Assembly (NCBI GenBank): GCA_004563195.1 | Contig: SFTJ01000008.1 | Coordinates: 62,001 to 126,000 of the forward strand | From: a bacterium | GTDB lineage: Bacteria > Bacteroidota > Bacteroidia > Bacteroidales > Muribaculaceae | DNA: 64,000 bases | Direction: 5' to 3' | In this document: positions 36,901 to 45,042 of the stretch, piece by piece | Layout: each line of letters opens with the position of its first letter | Position numbering within the stretch: the stretch's first letter is position 1 | Notes under the pieces: generated by a model | The model's input: the letters and a program-made list of their open reading frames with translations, nothing else | Told to the model about the DNA's origin: nothing | Database searches by the model: none | Position numbers and translations under genes: made by a program

Positions 36901-37221
36901 GCAACAGCCATCGACACTAACGGCGACACTTCTTACATGATTACTGCCGGAGTATACGACGTGAAGGTCGACCTCACCACCAAGCTGTTGCTTATGACAA
37001 AGACTTCTGGTATCGAAGATGTTGAAGCCGATGCTACCGATGTAGTTCCGGGATACGGCGAAATCAGCGTCATCACCTCGGTTGAAAACACCGTTACTTC
37101 TATCTACAGCACTGCCGGTAAGGCTATCGTTCTCAACAGCGCAGAACGCGAATTCACTGTTGAAAGCGGCATCTACGTAGTGGTAGTAAATGGTAAGTCA
37201 TATAAGGTGGCTGTAAGATAA
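33973..37221 (+). CDS. Large secreted protein with propeller-like region, two SusE/F-like repeats and a sorting-like C-terminus
   Basis: A 1082-residue exported protein (signal peptide MKKLLRRFFTLGLAIATLGATA). Residues about 25-330 and 415-760 look like beta-propeller or NHL-type repeats (AICIDDAGNVIVS, NNLYVVSNSGEKLRCF). Two related modules of about 100 residues follow, starting YPAALYIIGTPTNW and YPEKLYMVGSLKDANW. They resemble SusE/SusF surface glycan-binding domains. The last 70 residues (SIYSTAGKAIVLN, then SGIYVVVVNGKSYKVAVR) look like a type IX sorting domain, somewhat degenerate. It is probably surface-displayed; ligand binding is inferred, not shown. A strong terminator separates it from the TonB receptor. 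Confidence 0.75.
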   Translation: MKKLLRRFFTLGLAIATLGATAQTLTQEWVYKTDIPAAGDAKWGCGNAGQIWVSNTTTQKLMYWDSEGAHTLEVGTAGPAICIDDAGNVIVSTTLWSAAATALKVLPKGSTTLQDLPITLPEGVTAAAMKFLGRAVGDVMSETGGAFCEFPNGNTKVAKIFVAKGAQVAEKSFAADAGVTADSEGLAVLVGNDPESTSIAARLRGQKDFYIDGTALARLNINTTQGGDVFMIGDKLYSVEPVGSVAYVDAFEVVDRSGDAPVVIASHAAEFETAAAKPNPCSLSAEVVDDYTVNIYQYVPGQMAAKYVLALPKPMPKLEARNAYAYDIVVEKGETEYTVSYRLNAPASAVKIQLMSDGEIYKEYAGTTLAEYANEEKTAVNNLNTVKIPTADLKVNATTKFFVSVESDVVTEATAHSTTYSFWSPYGAVVDNNPNSKHFGRLLVTEAQSSLPATGYLSSTGENGIGTGIYAFDQTFLPIKNSEGKYGFLAGMEREEGNYAGTSTSIYDFKRLALAGDGRLFISRAGVKSSGVWELDPDNLEASATPVFTGTLGEDGMITDANGNIVSGPATAMDVVGSNWGLKLAIVSCNGGYALSKPSHKVYVYNLGVEKTWGAAPSNELTSLDNLWINSATVNLRLDPDGNGLMVGQYRATPSENEPAYKHATIWNNEVDYSDVTSPAGGAGMAWNADNTLFAMSTGKGKVGIFTVTNENGPQFTKLYEIATGCGTNTNAIAFDYANNLYVVSNSGEKLRCFALPRESGEVVVPAGSQYDATISSDEYPAALYIIGTPTNWVSDKGIKMDKGENGVFTAELTNTAAYCNIGLTSVLSTDWNEVNANRWGFAVDNEEITLGQEHAIEKTIGAMLIKGEAGSTYQVKVDMKNMTILVTATYVPTSYPEKLYMVGSLKDANWDISSGKYELTTESEGIYSIGGVEILDAYNGNGYFAFGAITTDNWAEFNALRYGPATSDTPVTEGTATAIDTNGDTSYMITAGVYDVKVDLTTKLLLMTKTSGIEDVEADATDVVPGYGEISVITSVENTVTSIYSTAGKAIVLNSAEREFTVESGIYVVVVNGKSYKVAVR

Positions 37222-37278
37222 TACATCTTATATAATTAACATCGCGCCCACACACGCACGGAGCGATGACTCTCATTC

Positions 37279-37322
37279 GAGGTCCGAAGCACAATCTTGT
37301 GCTTCGGACCTCTTGCTTTTTG
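37279..37322 (+). terminator. Terminator after the large secreted protein gene
   Basis: A perfect 15-base hairpin: GAGGTCCGAAGCACA (37279-37293) with TGTGCTTCGGACCTC (37298-37312), then TTGCTTTTTG. Confidence 0.88.
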
Positions 37323-37394
37323 CTCCATATAGGCTGTTACCAAAAATTTAATATTTCGTTACCAATCTGAAATATTATAACCAAAGTTCAACAA

Positions 37395-37402
37395 TAACTT
37401 TG
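37395..37402 (+). promoter_or_regulatory. Candidate -7 box of the TonB receptor / phosphatase pair
   Basis: TAACTTTG, 35 bases before the ATG at 37438. Confidence 0.45.
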
Positions 37403-37437
37403 CATCGGAAAAACCCCTCGTTACAACAAAGCGAAAA

Positions 37438-40299
37438 ATGTTTAACTTACGAAACTGTAAACAGATGAAAAAAACGAAAAAAGGAGCAGCCCTGGCACTT
37501 GCAGCCTTCGTGGCATGCTCAAGCGCAGCTAATGCTGTCTATGCCAATCCTTTCTCATCAATTATTCCAAGTGAAGCATCAGCAGCGCCGGCAGGAATCC
37601 TGCGCGGCCGCATCGTCAGCGACGATGGTACTTCTTTGCCTGGCTCAGTAGTTACTATCGAACAACTCAACTTGACCACAACCACCGATGTAGACGGCTT
37701 TTTCACCATTTCGAATGTGCCCGCAGGCAAGCACACCGTGAAAGTGAGCTACATAGGCTTCGACCCATATTCGGCTGTGGTGAAAATAACCAACAAGCAG
37801 ACAACTGAGCACAATGTAACTCTCAATAGCAATGTTAACCTCGAAACAGTGACTGTGAAAGGTGTTTTCCAAGGTCAACACCGAGCCATCAACACTCAGA
37901 AGAGTTATATGGGCGTGAGCAACATCGTCAGCTCCGACCAAATATCAAAGTTCCCCGATTCGAATATCGGTGATGCCTTAAAGCGCTTGCCCGGCATCAA
38001 TGTACAGTACGACCAGGGCGAAGCTCGTTTCGGCCAGGTGCGTGGCACAAGCGCCGACCTCAGTTCGGTTACCATCAACGGCAACCGCATTCCTTCGGCT
38101 GAGGGCGACACTCGAAACGTGCAGCTCGACCTCATCCCTGCCGAAATGATTCAGATGGTGGAGGTGAAAAAAGTGGTAACTCCCGATATGGATGCCGATG
38201 CCATTGGCGGTAGCATCAATCTCGTTACCAAAAACTCTCCCTACAAGCGCTTCATCACTGCCACCGCCGGCTCGGGCTACAATGCCATCAGCGACAAAAT
38301 GCAACTTAATCTCGGCTTGAGCTACGGTCAGCGTTTCTTCAACAACCGCCTCGGTGTGATGCTCGCCGCTTCTTACCAAAACTCACCCGCAGGTTCCGAC
38401 AATGTGGAATTTGTTTGGGACAAGGACGTGAATACCGGCAAAACGCTCATCACCGACTATCAGATTCGCCAATACTACGTCACTCGCGAGCGCCAAAGCT
38501 ACTCGGCTGCCCTCGATTTCGACATCAATAAGAACAACAAAATCCTTTTTAAGGGCATTTTCAACAATCGCAACGACTGGGAAAACCGTTATCGCCTAAC
38601 ACTCAAGGATTTGAACCTCGACGATAACGAATGTGTGGAGAACAATAAAGCCACTGTGCGCATCCAAACCAAAGGTGGCACTCCCGACAACCGTAACGCT
38701 CGCCTCGAACGCCAACGCACTATGGACTTCACCCTCGGTGGTGAACACGTGTGGGGTCGCCTCGAAACCAATTGGAGCTTAAACTATGCTCGCGCTTCGG
38801 AATATCGTCCTAACGAACGCTATATCGACTACCAACTCAAAAAGCAGAAATTCGACGTCGATATGAGCAACCCTCGCTGGCCATTAGCCACTGCGCAAGA
38901 AGGATATACGCTCGTCCTCAACGACAAATTCTCTCTCAAGGAGGTTACCGAACAACAAGAGGACATCAACGAAACCGACCTCAAATTCAAAGTCGACTTC
39001 AAATTGCCTCTTGCTCGTGGCAAATGGGGTAACAAACTTATGTTCGGTGCCAAAGTGGTACGCAAGGACAAGGAGAAGATAATCGATTTCTACGAATATA
39101 CTCCTCTCGATGAGGATGCTTTCGATGCCAATAGCTTTGCCGCCGTCAACAACTACGACCGCGACGGCTTTATCCCCAAAAACAACTATAAAGTAGGCAA
39201 CTTTGTTAGCAAGGAATACCTCGGCAGCCTCGATTTGAACAATCCTGCCCTATTCGAAAAAGAACAAGTGGCTGAAGAACTCGCCTCAAACTATAATGCT
39301 CGCGAAACAGTTACTGCCGGATACCTCCGTCTCGACCAAAAACTTGGCAAAAACCTCAACGCAGTAGTGGGTCTTCGCTTGGAGAACACTCATGTGCGCT
39401 ACAGCGGTTCGCAATACGATGCCGATGAAGATGTAGTAACTCGCACCCCTTACCAATCGAAAAACTACATCAACGTTCTTCCGAACATTATGATGAAGTG
39501 GGATGTTAAGGACGACCTCAAGCTTCGAGCTTCGTTCTCTAACACAATTGCTCGACCCAAATACTCCGACCTCGCTCCTAACATCAGCATCGACCGTAGC
39601 GACAATGCTATTGAACTCGGTAACCCCGACCTCACTCCTACCATCAGCTACAACATCGACCTCAGCGCCGAATACTACTTCAAGAGCATTGGATTGGTGA
39701 GCGCTGGCATTTTCTACAAGTCGATCGACGACTTTATTGTCGACCAAACTTTCCACAACTACCAATATCAAGGCGTTACCTACACCAAATTCACCCAACC
39801 ACGCAATTCGGGCGATGCCGACATTCTGGGCGTGGAAGTGGCTTTGCAACGCGACTTCGGTTTCATCACTCCGGCTCTTAAGTGCGTAGGTATCTACACC
39901 AACTACACCTACACCTATTCTAAGGTGAATAACTTCCAATTCGAAGGCCGCGAAAACGAGAGCGGTTTGCGCTTGCCGGGTTCTCCTGAGCACACCGCCA
40001 ACGCTTCGCTATTCTTCGATAAATGGGGCTTCAATGTCCGCTTGAGCTACAACTATGCATCGTCTTTCATCGACGAAATGGGCAGCTCTAAGTTCTACGA
40101 TCGCTACTACGATTCGGTCAACTATATGGACATCAACGCCGGTTACACCTTCGGCAAGAAATTCAAGACCACTGTCTACGCCGAAGCTACCAACCTGCTC
40201 AACCAGCCTTTGCGCTACTACCAAGGCACTAAAGAATACACCGCTCAAAGCGAGCACTATGGCATTCGCCTTGCTGCCGGTGTGAAAGTAACTTTCTAA
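37438..40299 (+). CDS. TonB-dependent receptor with carboxypeptidase-like N-terminal domain
   Basis: A 953-residue outer-membrane importer. A signal peptide lies near MKKTKKGAALALAAFVACSS; an in-frame ATG at 37465 is an alternative start. Residues about 50-135 are a carboxypeptidase-regulatory-like domain (GILRGRIVSDDGTSLPGSVV). The plug has DALKRLPGINVQYD, GTSADLSSVTINGNRIPS and DADAIGGSINLVTKN. The barrel ends in the C-terminal AAGVKVTF. The type resembles the Xanthomonas/Caulobacter-style TonB receptors. A phosphatase gene follows after 13 bases, so the pair may take up the product or substrate of phosphoester cleavage. Confidence 0.9.
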   Translation: MFNLRNCKQMKKTKKGAALALAAFVACSSAANAVYANPFSSIIPSEASAAPAGILRGRIVSDDGTSLPGSVVTIEQLNLTTTTDVDGFFTISNVPAGKHTVKVSYIGFDPYSAVVKITNKQTTEHNVTLNSNVNLETVTVKGVFQGQHRAINTQKSYMGVSNIVSSDQISKFPDSNIGDALKRLPGINVQYDQGEARFGQVRGTSADLSSVTINGNRIPSAEGDTRNVQLDLIPAEMIQMVEVKKVVTPDMDADAIGGSINLVTKNSPYKRFITATAGSGYNAISDKMQLNLGLSYGQRFFNNRLGVMLAASYQNSPAGSDNVEFVWDKDVNTGKTLITDYQIRQYYVTRERQSYSAALDFDINKNNKILFKGIFNNRNDWENRYRLTLKDLNLDDNECVENNKATVRIQTKGGTPDNRNARLERQRTMDFTLGGEHVWGRLETNWSLNYARASEYRPNERYIDYQLKKQKFDVDMSNPRWPLATAQEGYTLVLNDKFSLKEVTEQQEDINETDLKFKVDFKLPLARGKWGNKLMFGAKVVRKDKEKIIDFYEYTPLDEDAFDANSFAAVNNYDRDGFIPKNNYKVGNFVSKEYLGSLDLNNPALFEKEQVAEELASNYNARETVTAGYLRLDQKLGKNLNAVVGLRLENTHVRYSGSQYDADEDVVTRTPYQSKNYINVLPNIMMKWDVKDDLKLRASFSNTIARPKYSDLAPNISIDRSDNAIELGNPDLTPTISYNIDLSAEYYFKSIGLVSAGIFYKSIDDFIVDQTFHNYQYQGVTYTKFTQPRNSGDADILGVEVALQRDFGFITPALKCVGIYTNYTYTYSKVNNFQFEGRENESGLRLPGSPEHTANASLFFDKWGFNVRLSYNYASSFIDEMGSSKFYDRYYDSVNYMDINAGYTFGKKFKTTVYAEATNLLNQPLRYYQGTKEYTAQSEHYGIRLAAGVKVTF

Positions 40300-40312
40300 A
40301 ACCAATACTCTT

Positions 40313-41251
40313 ATGAAATTTAGTAAATCGATATTACTCACCCTCGCGTTAATTGCTTCTTCAGCAATCAATGCCCAAAACATCGACTACTCGATATTCG
40401 ACCACGCCCTCAACTTCTTCGTGGTTAACGATACCGGTCGAAATGGCTACTACGACCAGAAAACCATTGCCGAACTGATGGGTAATATGGCTGACAATGG
40501 CGCAAGTCCGGAATTCATTGTTGCCACCGGCGATATTCACCACTTCGACGGCGTGGAAAGCACCTCCGACCCGCTTTGGATGACCAACTACGAACTCATC
40601 TACTCTCATCCCGAGCTTATGGTGCCCTGGTATGCCATGCTTGGCAACCACGAATATCGTGGCAACACCCAAGCCGTTATCGATTATAGCAAGGTAAGCC
40701 GCCGCTGGAGAATGCCCGACCGCTACTACACTCTCGCCTTCTCCGATAAAGGCACTTCAGTGAGAATAGTGTGCCTCGACACCACTCCGCTCATCAATCG
40801 TTATCGCGAAGAGAGCAACCAATACCCCGATGCTGTTAAGCAAGACCCGGAAAAGCAACTCCAATGGCTCGACCAAGTGCTCGCTGAAGCCTCCGAGGAT
40901 TGGGTGATAGTGTTCGGACACCACCCAATATATGCCCAAACAAGCAAGGACGATTCCGAACGCCTCGACTTGCAAGCTCGTTTGGAGCCCATTCTCAAAC
41001 GCCACAAAGCGCCGATCTACATCAATGGGCACATTCACAACTTTCAGCACATCAGCCTCGAGGGCTCGCCCACACAGTTCGTCACCAACTCCGCAGGCGC
41101 TTTAGCCCGCAAGGTGAAGGCCATCAAAGGCACCGTGTTTGCAAGTCCCGAGCCGGGTTTCTCCATCATCACAGCTACTAAAAAATCACTAAAGCTGCGT
41201 ATGATCGATAGCAAAGGAAATATTATACACACCGTATCTCTATCAAAATAA
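40313..41251 (+). CDS. Secreted metallophosphoesterase (purple acid phosphatase-like)
   Basis: A 312-residue exported phosphoesterase (signal peptide MKFSKSILLTLALIASSAINA). The five metal-site blocks of the tartrate-resistant acid phosphatase type appear in order: NDTG, GDIHHFDGV, GNHEY, FGHHPIY and NGHIHNFQH. In the second block the residue that is Tyr in classical purple acid phosphatases (GDxxY) is His here. It is probably periplasmic or surface-bound, freeing phosphate from organic esters. It is co-transcribed with the TonB receptor by spacing and followed by a terminator. Confidence 0.85.
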   Translation: MKFSKSILLTLALIASSAINAQNIDYSIFDHALNFFVVNDTGRNGYYDQKTIAELMGNMADNGASPEFIVATGDIHHFDGVESTSDPLWMTNYELIYSHPELMVPWYAMLGNHEYRGNTQAVIDYSKVSRRWRMPDRYYTLAFSDKGTSVRIVCLDTTPLINRYREESNQYPDAVKQDPEKQLQWLDQVLAEASEDWVIVFGHHPIYAQTSKDDSERLDLQARLEPILKRHKAPIYINGHIHNFQHISLEGSPTQFVTNSAGALARKVKAIKGTVFASPEPGFSIITATKKSLKLRMIDSKGNIIHTVSLSK

Positions 41252-41300
41252 TTCGTGCTATAAACTATAACCTTAATTGGAAAAACACGATTTGCAACGA

Positions 41301-41338
41301 GGAATCGCCCGATTGAGGGCGATTTCTCTTATTTTATT
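41301..41338 (+). terminator. Terminator after the phosphatase gene
   Basis: AATCGCCC (41303-41310) pairs with GGGCGATT (41317-41324), followed by TCTCTTATTTTATT. Confidence 0.75.
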
Positions 41339-41391
41339 GCTGCCCTATTTCACACCCCCAAAAAATGCTCCCGATTACACAGCATAATAAT

Positions 41392-41559
41392 TCACAGTCT
41401 ACAGCTCATTCCGATAACCGCACCACACAGCCCAAAAATAACCGCAAAGAATTTGCCGAATAACCGCATCACCATCAAGGTGATGCCTACTAACCGCGGC
41501 GCAGCCGCAAAAACCCGCCGCCCAGCCTCGGATAGGCTGATATTCACCCGTTTAATCAT
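41392..41559 (-). CDS. Possible small membrane peptide (uncertain)
   Basis: A 55-codon frame from the ATG at 41559 encodes a basic N-terminus (MIKRVNISLSEAGRRVF), then one strongly hydrophobic, Gly-containing segment (ITLMVMRLFGKFFAVIFGL) and a short tail. Such a layout is typical of single-span small proteins. However, there is no promoter or homology evidence, and part of the hydrophobicity comes from the TAACCGC repeats read in reverse. Chance is a real alternative. Confidence 0.22.
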   Translation of the reverse strand: MIKRVNISLSEAGRRVFAAAPRLVGITLMVMRLFGKFFAVIFGLCGAVIGMSCRL

Positions 41560-41651
41560 CCATCCTCCCGTTATGAAACGCCACCGCAACCAATTTCCCT
41601 CGCAAAAAACAATTCTTTTCCTGACGCCCCAATATTACGCCACCCCTACCA

Positions 41652-41689
41652 AAATAAAAAAATCCCCACAGCCACCGGGCCATGGGGAT
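41652..41689 (-). terminator. Terminator after the GGGtGRT gene
   Basis: On the minus strand ATCCCCA (41683-41689) pairs with TGGGGAT (41662-41668), followed by TTTTTTATTTT. Confidence 0.8.
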
Positions 41690-41724
41690 AAATTTGTGAT
41701 GTTTTGCTATAAAGTGCAAAAAAA

Positions 41725-42735
41725 TTACTTGTTCAAAGCAGTAGCAACGTCAACAGCAACAGCAACGGTGCAACCTACCATCGGGTTGTTACCGATGCCG
41801 AGGAAGCCCATCATCTCAACGTGAGCAGGAACTGAAGACGAACCTGCGAATTGAGCGTCAGAGTGCATACGGCCAAGAGTATCGGTCATACCATAAGAAG
41901 CAGGACCTGCTGCCATGTTATCGGGGTGAAGTGTACGACCTGTACCACCACCCGAAGCAACGCTGAAGTATGGCTTACCTGCCAATACGCGTTCCTTCTT
42001 GTATGTACCTGCTACCGGGTGTTGGAAACGAGTTGGGTTAGTAGAGTTACCTGTGATAGATACGTCTACGCCTTCCTTCCACATGATAGCCACACCTTCG
42101 CGTACGTCGTCAGCACCATAGCATCTTACCTTTGCACGTGGACCATCTGAATATGGAATTTCTTCTACCACCTTCAATTCGCCGGTGAAATAGTCGAACT
42201 CAGTTTGAACATAAGTGAAACCATTGATACGGCTGATAATCTTAGCAGCATCCTTGCCGAGACCGTTAAGAATGCAGCGGAGAGGCTCCTTGCGCACCTT
42301 GTCGGCCTTTGCAGCAATCTTGATTGCACCTTCGGCTGCTGCAAACGATTCGTGACCTGCCAAGAATGCGAAGCACTTAGTCTCTTCGCGGAGCAAACGT
42401 GCTGCCAAGTTACCGTGGCCAAGACCTACCTTACGATCGTCGGCTACCGAACCCGGAATACAGAACGATTGAAGACCCAAACCGATAGCTTCGGCTGCGT
42501 CTGCTGCGTTCTTGCAACCCTTCTTCAATGCGATGGCTGCACCTACTACGTATGCCCACTTTGCGTTCTCAAAGCAGATTGGCTGAGTTTCTTCACATGT
42601 CAAATATGGATCGATGCCTGCTGCTTCGCATATTGCGTTGGCTTCTTCTATATCCTTTATGCCGTTTTCGTTCAATGCAGCAAGAATTTGCTTGATACGA
42701 CGGTCTTGAGATTCAAATTTTACTTCTCTTATCAT
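41725..42735 (-). CDS. GGGtGRT protein
   Basis: A 336-residue protein of the family named after its conserved GGGTGRT motif, visible here as SVASGGGTGRTLHPDNMAAG. Other marked segments are KKGCKNAADAAEAIG, LGHGNLAARLLREETKCFAFLAGHESFAAAEG and GNSTNPTRFQHPVAG. There is no signal peptide. Its function is not established. It lies 14 bases after the IscU-like scaffold gene, and I recall this pairing in other anaerobes, suggesting an Fe-S-related role. A clear terminator follows. Confidence 0.88.
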   Translation of the reverse strand: MIREVKFESQDRRIKQILAALNENGIKDIEEANAICEAAGIDPYLTCEETQPICFENAKWAYVVGAAIALKKGCKNAADAAEAIGLGLQSFCIPGSVADDRKVGLGHGNLAARLLREETKCFAFLAGHESFAAAEGAIKIAAKADKVRKEPLRCILNGLGKDAAKIISRINGFTYVQTEFDYFTGELKVVEEIPYSDGPRAKVRCYGADDVREGVAIMWKEGVDVSITGNSTNPTRFQHPVAGTYKKERVLAGKPYFSVASGGGTGRTLHPDNMAAGPASYGMTDTLGRMHSDAQFAGSSSVPAHVEMMGFLGIGNNPMVGCTVAVAVDVATALNK

Positions 42736-42749
42736 AATGAGTCCTCCTA

Positions 42750-43442
42750 TTATTCTTTGCGTGGGTCAATATATTTAACTGCATCTTTGAAGCGGCCATA
42801 GGTGCCCATTGCGCCATCTATTGCCTCTGCCGGGGTCTTGCCCTTCTTGATAGCATCGGTAAACTTGCCAAGGTGCAAGAACTCATAACCGATTACTTCG
42901 TTGTTTGCATCCAATGCCATGCGTGTGCAATAGCCTTCTGCCATCTCAAGATAACGTACACCCTTTGCCTTGGTACCAAACATTGTACCTACCTGGCTGC
43001 GCAATCCCTTGCCAAGGTCCTCAAGGCCTGCACCTATCTGAAGACCTCCTTCCGAGAAGGCTGATTGAGTACGTCCGTAAACGATTTGCTTGAACAATTC
43101 GCGCATTGCGGTGTTGATTGCATCGCACACAAGGTCAGTGTTCAATGCTTCCAAAATTGTCTTTCCAGGAAGAATTTCTGCTGCCATTGCTGCTGAGTGT
43201 GTCATACCCGAGCATCCGATAGTTTCTACAAGGGCTTCTTCGATTACACCTTCCTTTACGTTCAACGATAGCTTGCATGCGCCCTGTTGTGGTGCACACC
43301 AACCAATACCGTGTGTAAAACCTGAAATGTCCTTGATTTCTTTTGCTCTAACCCATTTTCCCTCCTCTGGTATTGGAGCAGATGGATGGTTAGCACCCTT
43401 TGCGACACAACACATGTGTTGTACTTCTTGTGTATAAACCAT
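42750..43442 (-). CDS. IscU/NifU-like iron-sulfur scaffold protein
   Basis: A 230-residue protein with an IscU/NifU N-terminal-like fold. Cysteines typical of cluster assembly are seen in GIGWCAPQQGACKLSL, VETIGCSGMTHSAAMAAEIL and TDLVCDAINTAM, plus a CC pair near the N-terminus. It is longer than classical IscU (about 130 residues), with an added C-terminal region. It would build or hold an Fe-S cluster for a partner, most simply the GGGtGRT protein encoded next to it. No cysteine desulfurase gene is adjacent. Confidence 0.85.
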   Translation of the reverse strand: MVYTQEVQHMCCVAKGANHPSAPIPEEGKWVRAKEIKDISGFTHGIGWCAPQQGACKLSLNVKEGVIEEALVETIGCSGMTHSAAMAAEILPGKTILEALNTDLVCDAINTAMRELFKQIVYGRTQSAFSEGGLQIGAGLEDLGKGLRSQVGTMFGTKAKGVRYLEMAEGYCTRMALDANNEVIGYEFLHLGKFTDAIKKGKTPAEAIDGAMGTYGRFKDAVKYIDPRKE

Positions 43443-43841
43443 AATAGTTTCTGTTAATATTATAAATTCAACTAAAAATGATAATTGTCTGTCTTTATAG
43501 TCTTTCGTTTCTAATGCCCATAATCGGCTTTATCTCAGTGATGTAGCCAATTTCAAGCCAACCATATACCTGCCCCCTGACGAGGGCACAATTTTGGTTT
43601 TCCAAAATTACTCAAAAAAAATCATTTATACATTATCATTCCATACAAATTTATCACATTTTTCATCCTATTTTTCCTTTTTTATCACTTTGCCACACTC
43701 CTCACCCGCAAAATGCTCATCTCTAACTCCCCTATTTACACATCTACACCCGGCAACTACTCAGCCACCGGGTGCTCTCATATCATGCGTTTTGCATAGT
43801 ATCAGATCCTATATATATAGTTTTAACCCACTTTACAATCA
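43443..43841. other. Intergenic stretch without recognised gene
   Basis: AT-rich and repeat-free apart from two small inverted repeats: TGCCC/GGGCA near 43571 and CACCCGG/CCGGGTG near 43747-43773. The second lies downstream of the minus-strand gene but lacks a T-tail. No coding frame here looks real. Confidence 0.5.
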
Positions 43842-44129
43842 TTACCATGGTATGAGATACTGCCCGTTGGCAGCCACAGGTGCACTCACCCTCGGCTGAG
43901 CACCCGCATTCGATGCCAATGGCATACTCACATTCCAGCCCTCACTCTGATTGCGAATAAGCAACCGTGCCACGCCCACAAAACGTCCCGCTGCCCTGAA
44001 TACCGCACTTATCACATCGCGCAGACTACCGAAGCAATTATCACTAAACTTCACCACAGTCTCACCGTCGATTGTCAACACAGCATATATCTTGTCGCCA
44101 AAGTTAACCTTATTTCTTCCTCGCATCAT
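43842..44129 (-). CDS. Small conserved-looking unknown protein
   Basis: A 95-residue protein beginning MMRGRNKVNFGDKIYAVLTI. It has a KFSDNCFGSLRDVISAVFRA helix, RFVGVARLLIRNQSEGW and the C-terminus NGQYLIPW. The strand-helix-strand pattern and the codon use look real, and I have the impression that similar short proteins ending in YLIPW occur in Bacteroidales, but I cannot name a family. A near-consensus -7 box (GACCTTTG, 44165-44172) lies upstream. Function unknown. Confidence 0.6.
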   Translation of the reverse strand: MMRGRNKVNFGDKIYAVLTIDGETVVKFSDNCFGSLRDVISAVFRAAGRFVGVARLLIRNQSEGWNVSMPLASNAGAQPRVSAPVAANGQYLIPW

Positions 44130-44335
44130 AGCTCGTTTCCTCCTTAATTGTTTCGTTTACAATGCAAAGGTCGCCACATACTGCGCACCTTACTTGCGCA
44201 TATAAGTTAATATAGGTTAATTATATCTTTTTGATACTATTTTCTCACCATCGCACCTACAACACATGGCACTAATATTTCTTCAAAAATCAGGTTCAAA
44301 CTAAAATAAATAATCCGATTTCCGAAAAAAACAAT

Positions 44336-44343
44336 TATATTTG
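44336..44343 (+). promoter_or_regulatory. Candidate -7 box of the small lipoprotein gene
   Basis: TATATTTG lies 33 bases before the ATG at 44377. It excludes the longer frame that would start inside it. Confidence 0.45.
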
Positions 44344-44376
44344 CACCAACAAAACCAAACAACTCGCTCTACAGTT

Positions 44377-44691
44377 ATGAAAAAGTTGATATTAATAATG
44401 CTTACCATCATGTCGGTATCATTGTGGTCATGCGGTAAAAGCGACACTAACGCCGAACAAAGCGACACTATAGCCACCACCGACACTCTCGAGATTAGCG
44501 GAATCGCCATCGATGGAGCTATGAACAGCGTCACCATTGCCGCTAGCACCGGCGATACACTCAGCTTCAGCTATCCCGACCTGGCACCTGAAAAACGCTA
44601 CTCTTGGTCGACAGGCGACAGCATCACCATCAAGTTCGTCCTCATCGACGACGAACCGATAGTGACCGAACTAACAAGCGCAGCACAATAG
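44377..44691 (+). CDS. Small lipoprotein, unknown function
   Basis: A 104-residue lipoprotein: MKKLILIMLTIMSVSLWSC gives the lipobox with Cys at residue 19. The mature part starts with an acidic, Ser/Thr/Asp-rich stretch, then a small beta-rich domain (NSVTIAASTGDTLSFSYPDL, SWSTGDSITIKFVLIDD). No known domain is recognised. It lies just upstream of the tRNA-Gly gene on the same strand. Confidence 0.65.
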   Translation: MKKLILIMLTIMSVSLWSCGKSDTNAEQSDTIATTDTLEISGIAIDGAMNSVTIAASTGDTLSFSYPDLAPEKRYSWSTGDSITIKFVLIDDEPIVTELTSAAQ

Positions 44692-44749
44692 CATAAGCAC
44701 CACAGACACATAACAGGGCACATGATAAGCCCCCTATAAGCATATTCAC

Positions 44750-44822
44750 GCGGTAGTAGCTCAGTCGGTAGAGCATCAGCTTCCCAAGCTGAGGGTCGCG
44801 GGTTCGAACCCCGTCTACCGCT
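44750..44822 (+). tRNA. tRNA-Gly (anticodon CCC)
   Basis: The acceptor stem GCGGTAG/CTACCGC, the D-arm (AGCTCAGTCGGTAGAGC), the anticodon stem TCAGC/GCTGA with loop TTCCCAA, and the T-arm GCGGGTTCGAACCCCGT fold into a standard 73-base cloverleaf. The 3' CCA is not encoded. The anticodon CCC reads GGG. Confidence 0.95.
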
Positions 44823-45042
44823 CAAAAAATAAATTATAAAATACCCTTTCTGCCAATGGGCGCAAGCATTTGCCACAGACATGTCGGTGCAAATGTATCG
44901 CGACCTTACCTCTTCGCTCCAACTATAACCATCATCACCCTCACACATACACAAGAGAGCCGTCACTCTGTGCATAAAGTGGCGACCCTCACACAAAAAC
45001 ATTTCGGTATGAAATAGACTTTATTTATCACATATCACAAAG

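Larger units (their letters stand above)
41252..41724. other. Intergenic stretch with two terminators and a repeat patch
   Basis: No clearly supported gene. It holds the terminators of both convergent flanking genes, four copies of TAACCGC (starting near 41415, 41439, 41461 and 41491), a perfect hairpin GCATCACC/GGTGATGC (41467-41487), and a possible small membrane-protein frame on the minus strand. Confidence 0.5.

Noticed and set aside
44598..45002. Minus-strand frame reading RRGSNPRPSAWEADALPTELL
   Set aside because: This is the well-known spurious translation of the antisense of a tRNA gene, here tRNA-Gly.
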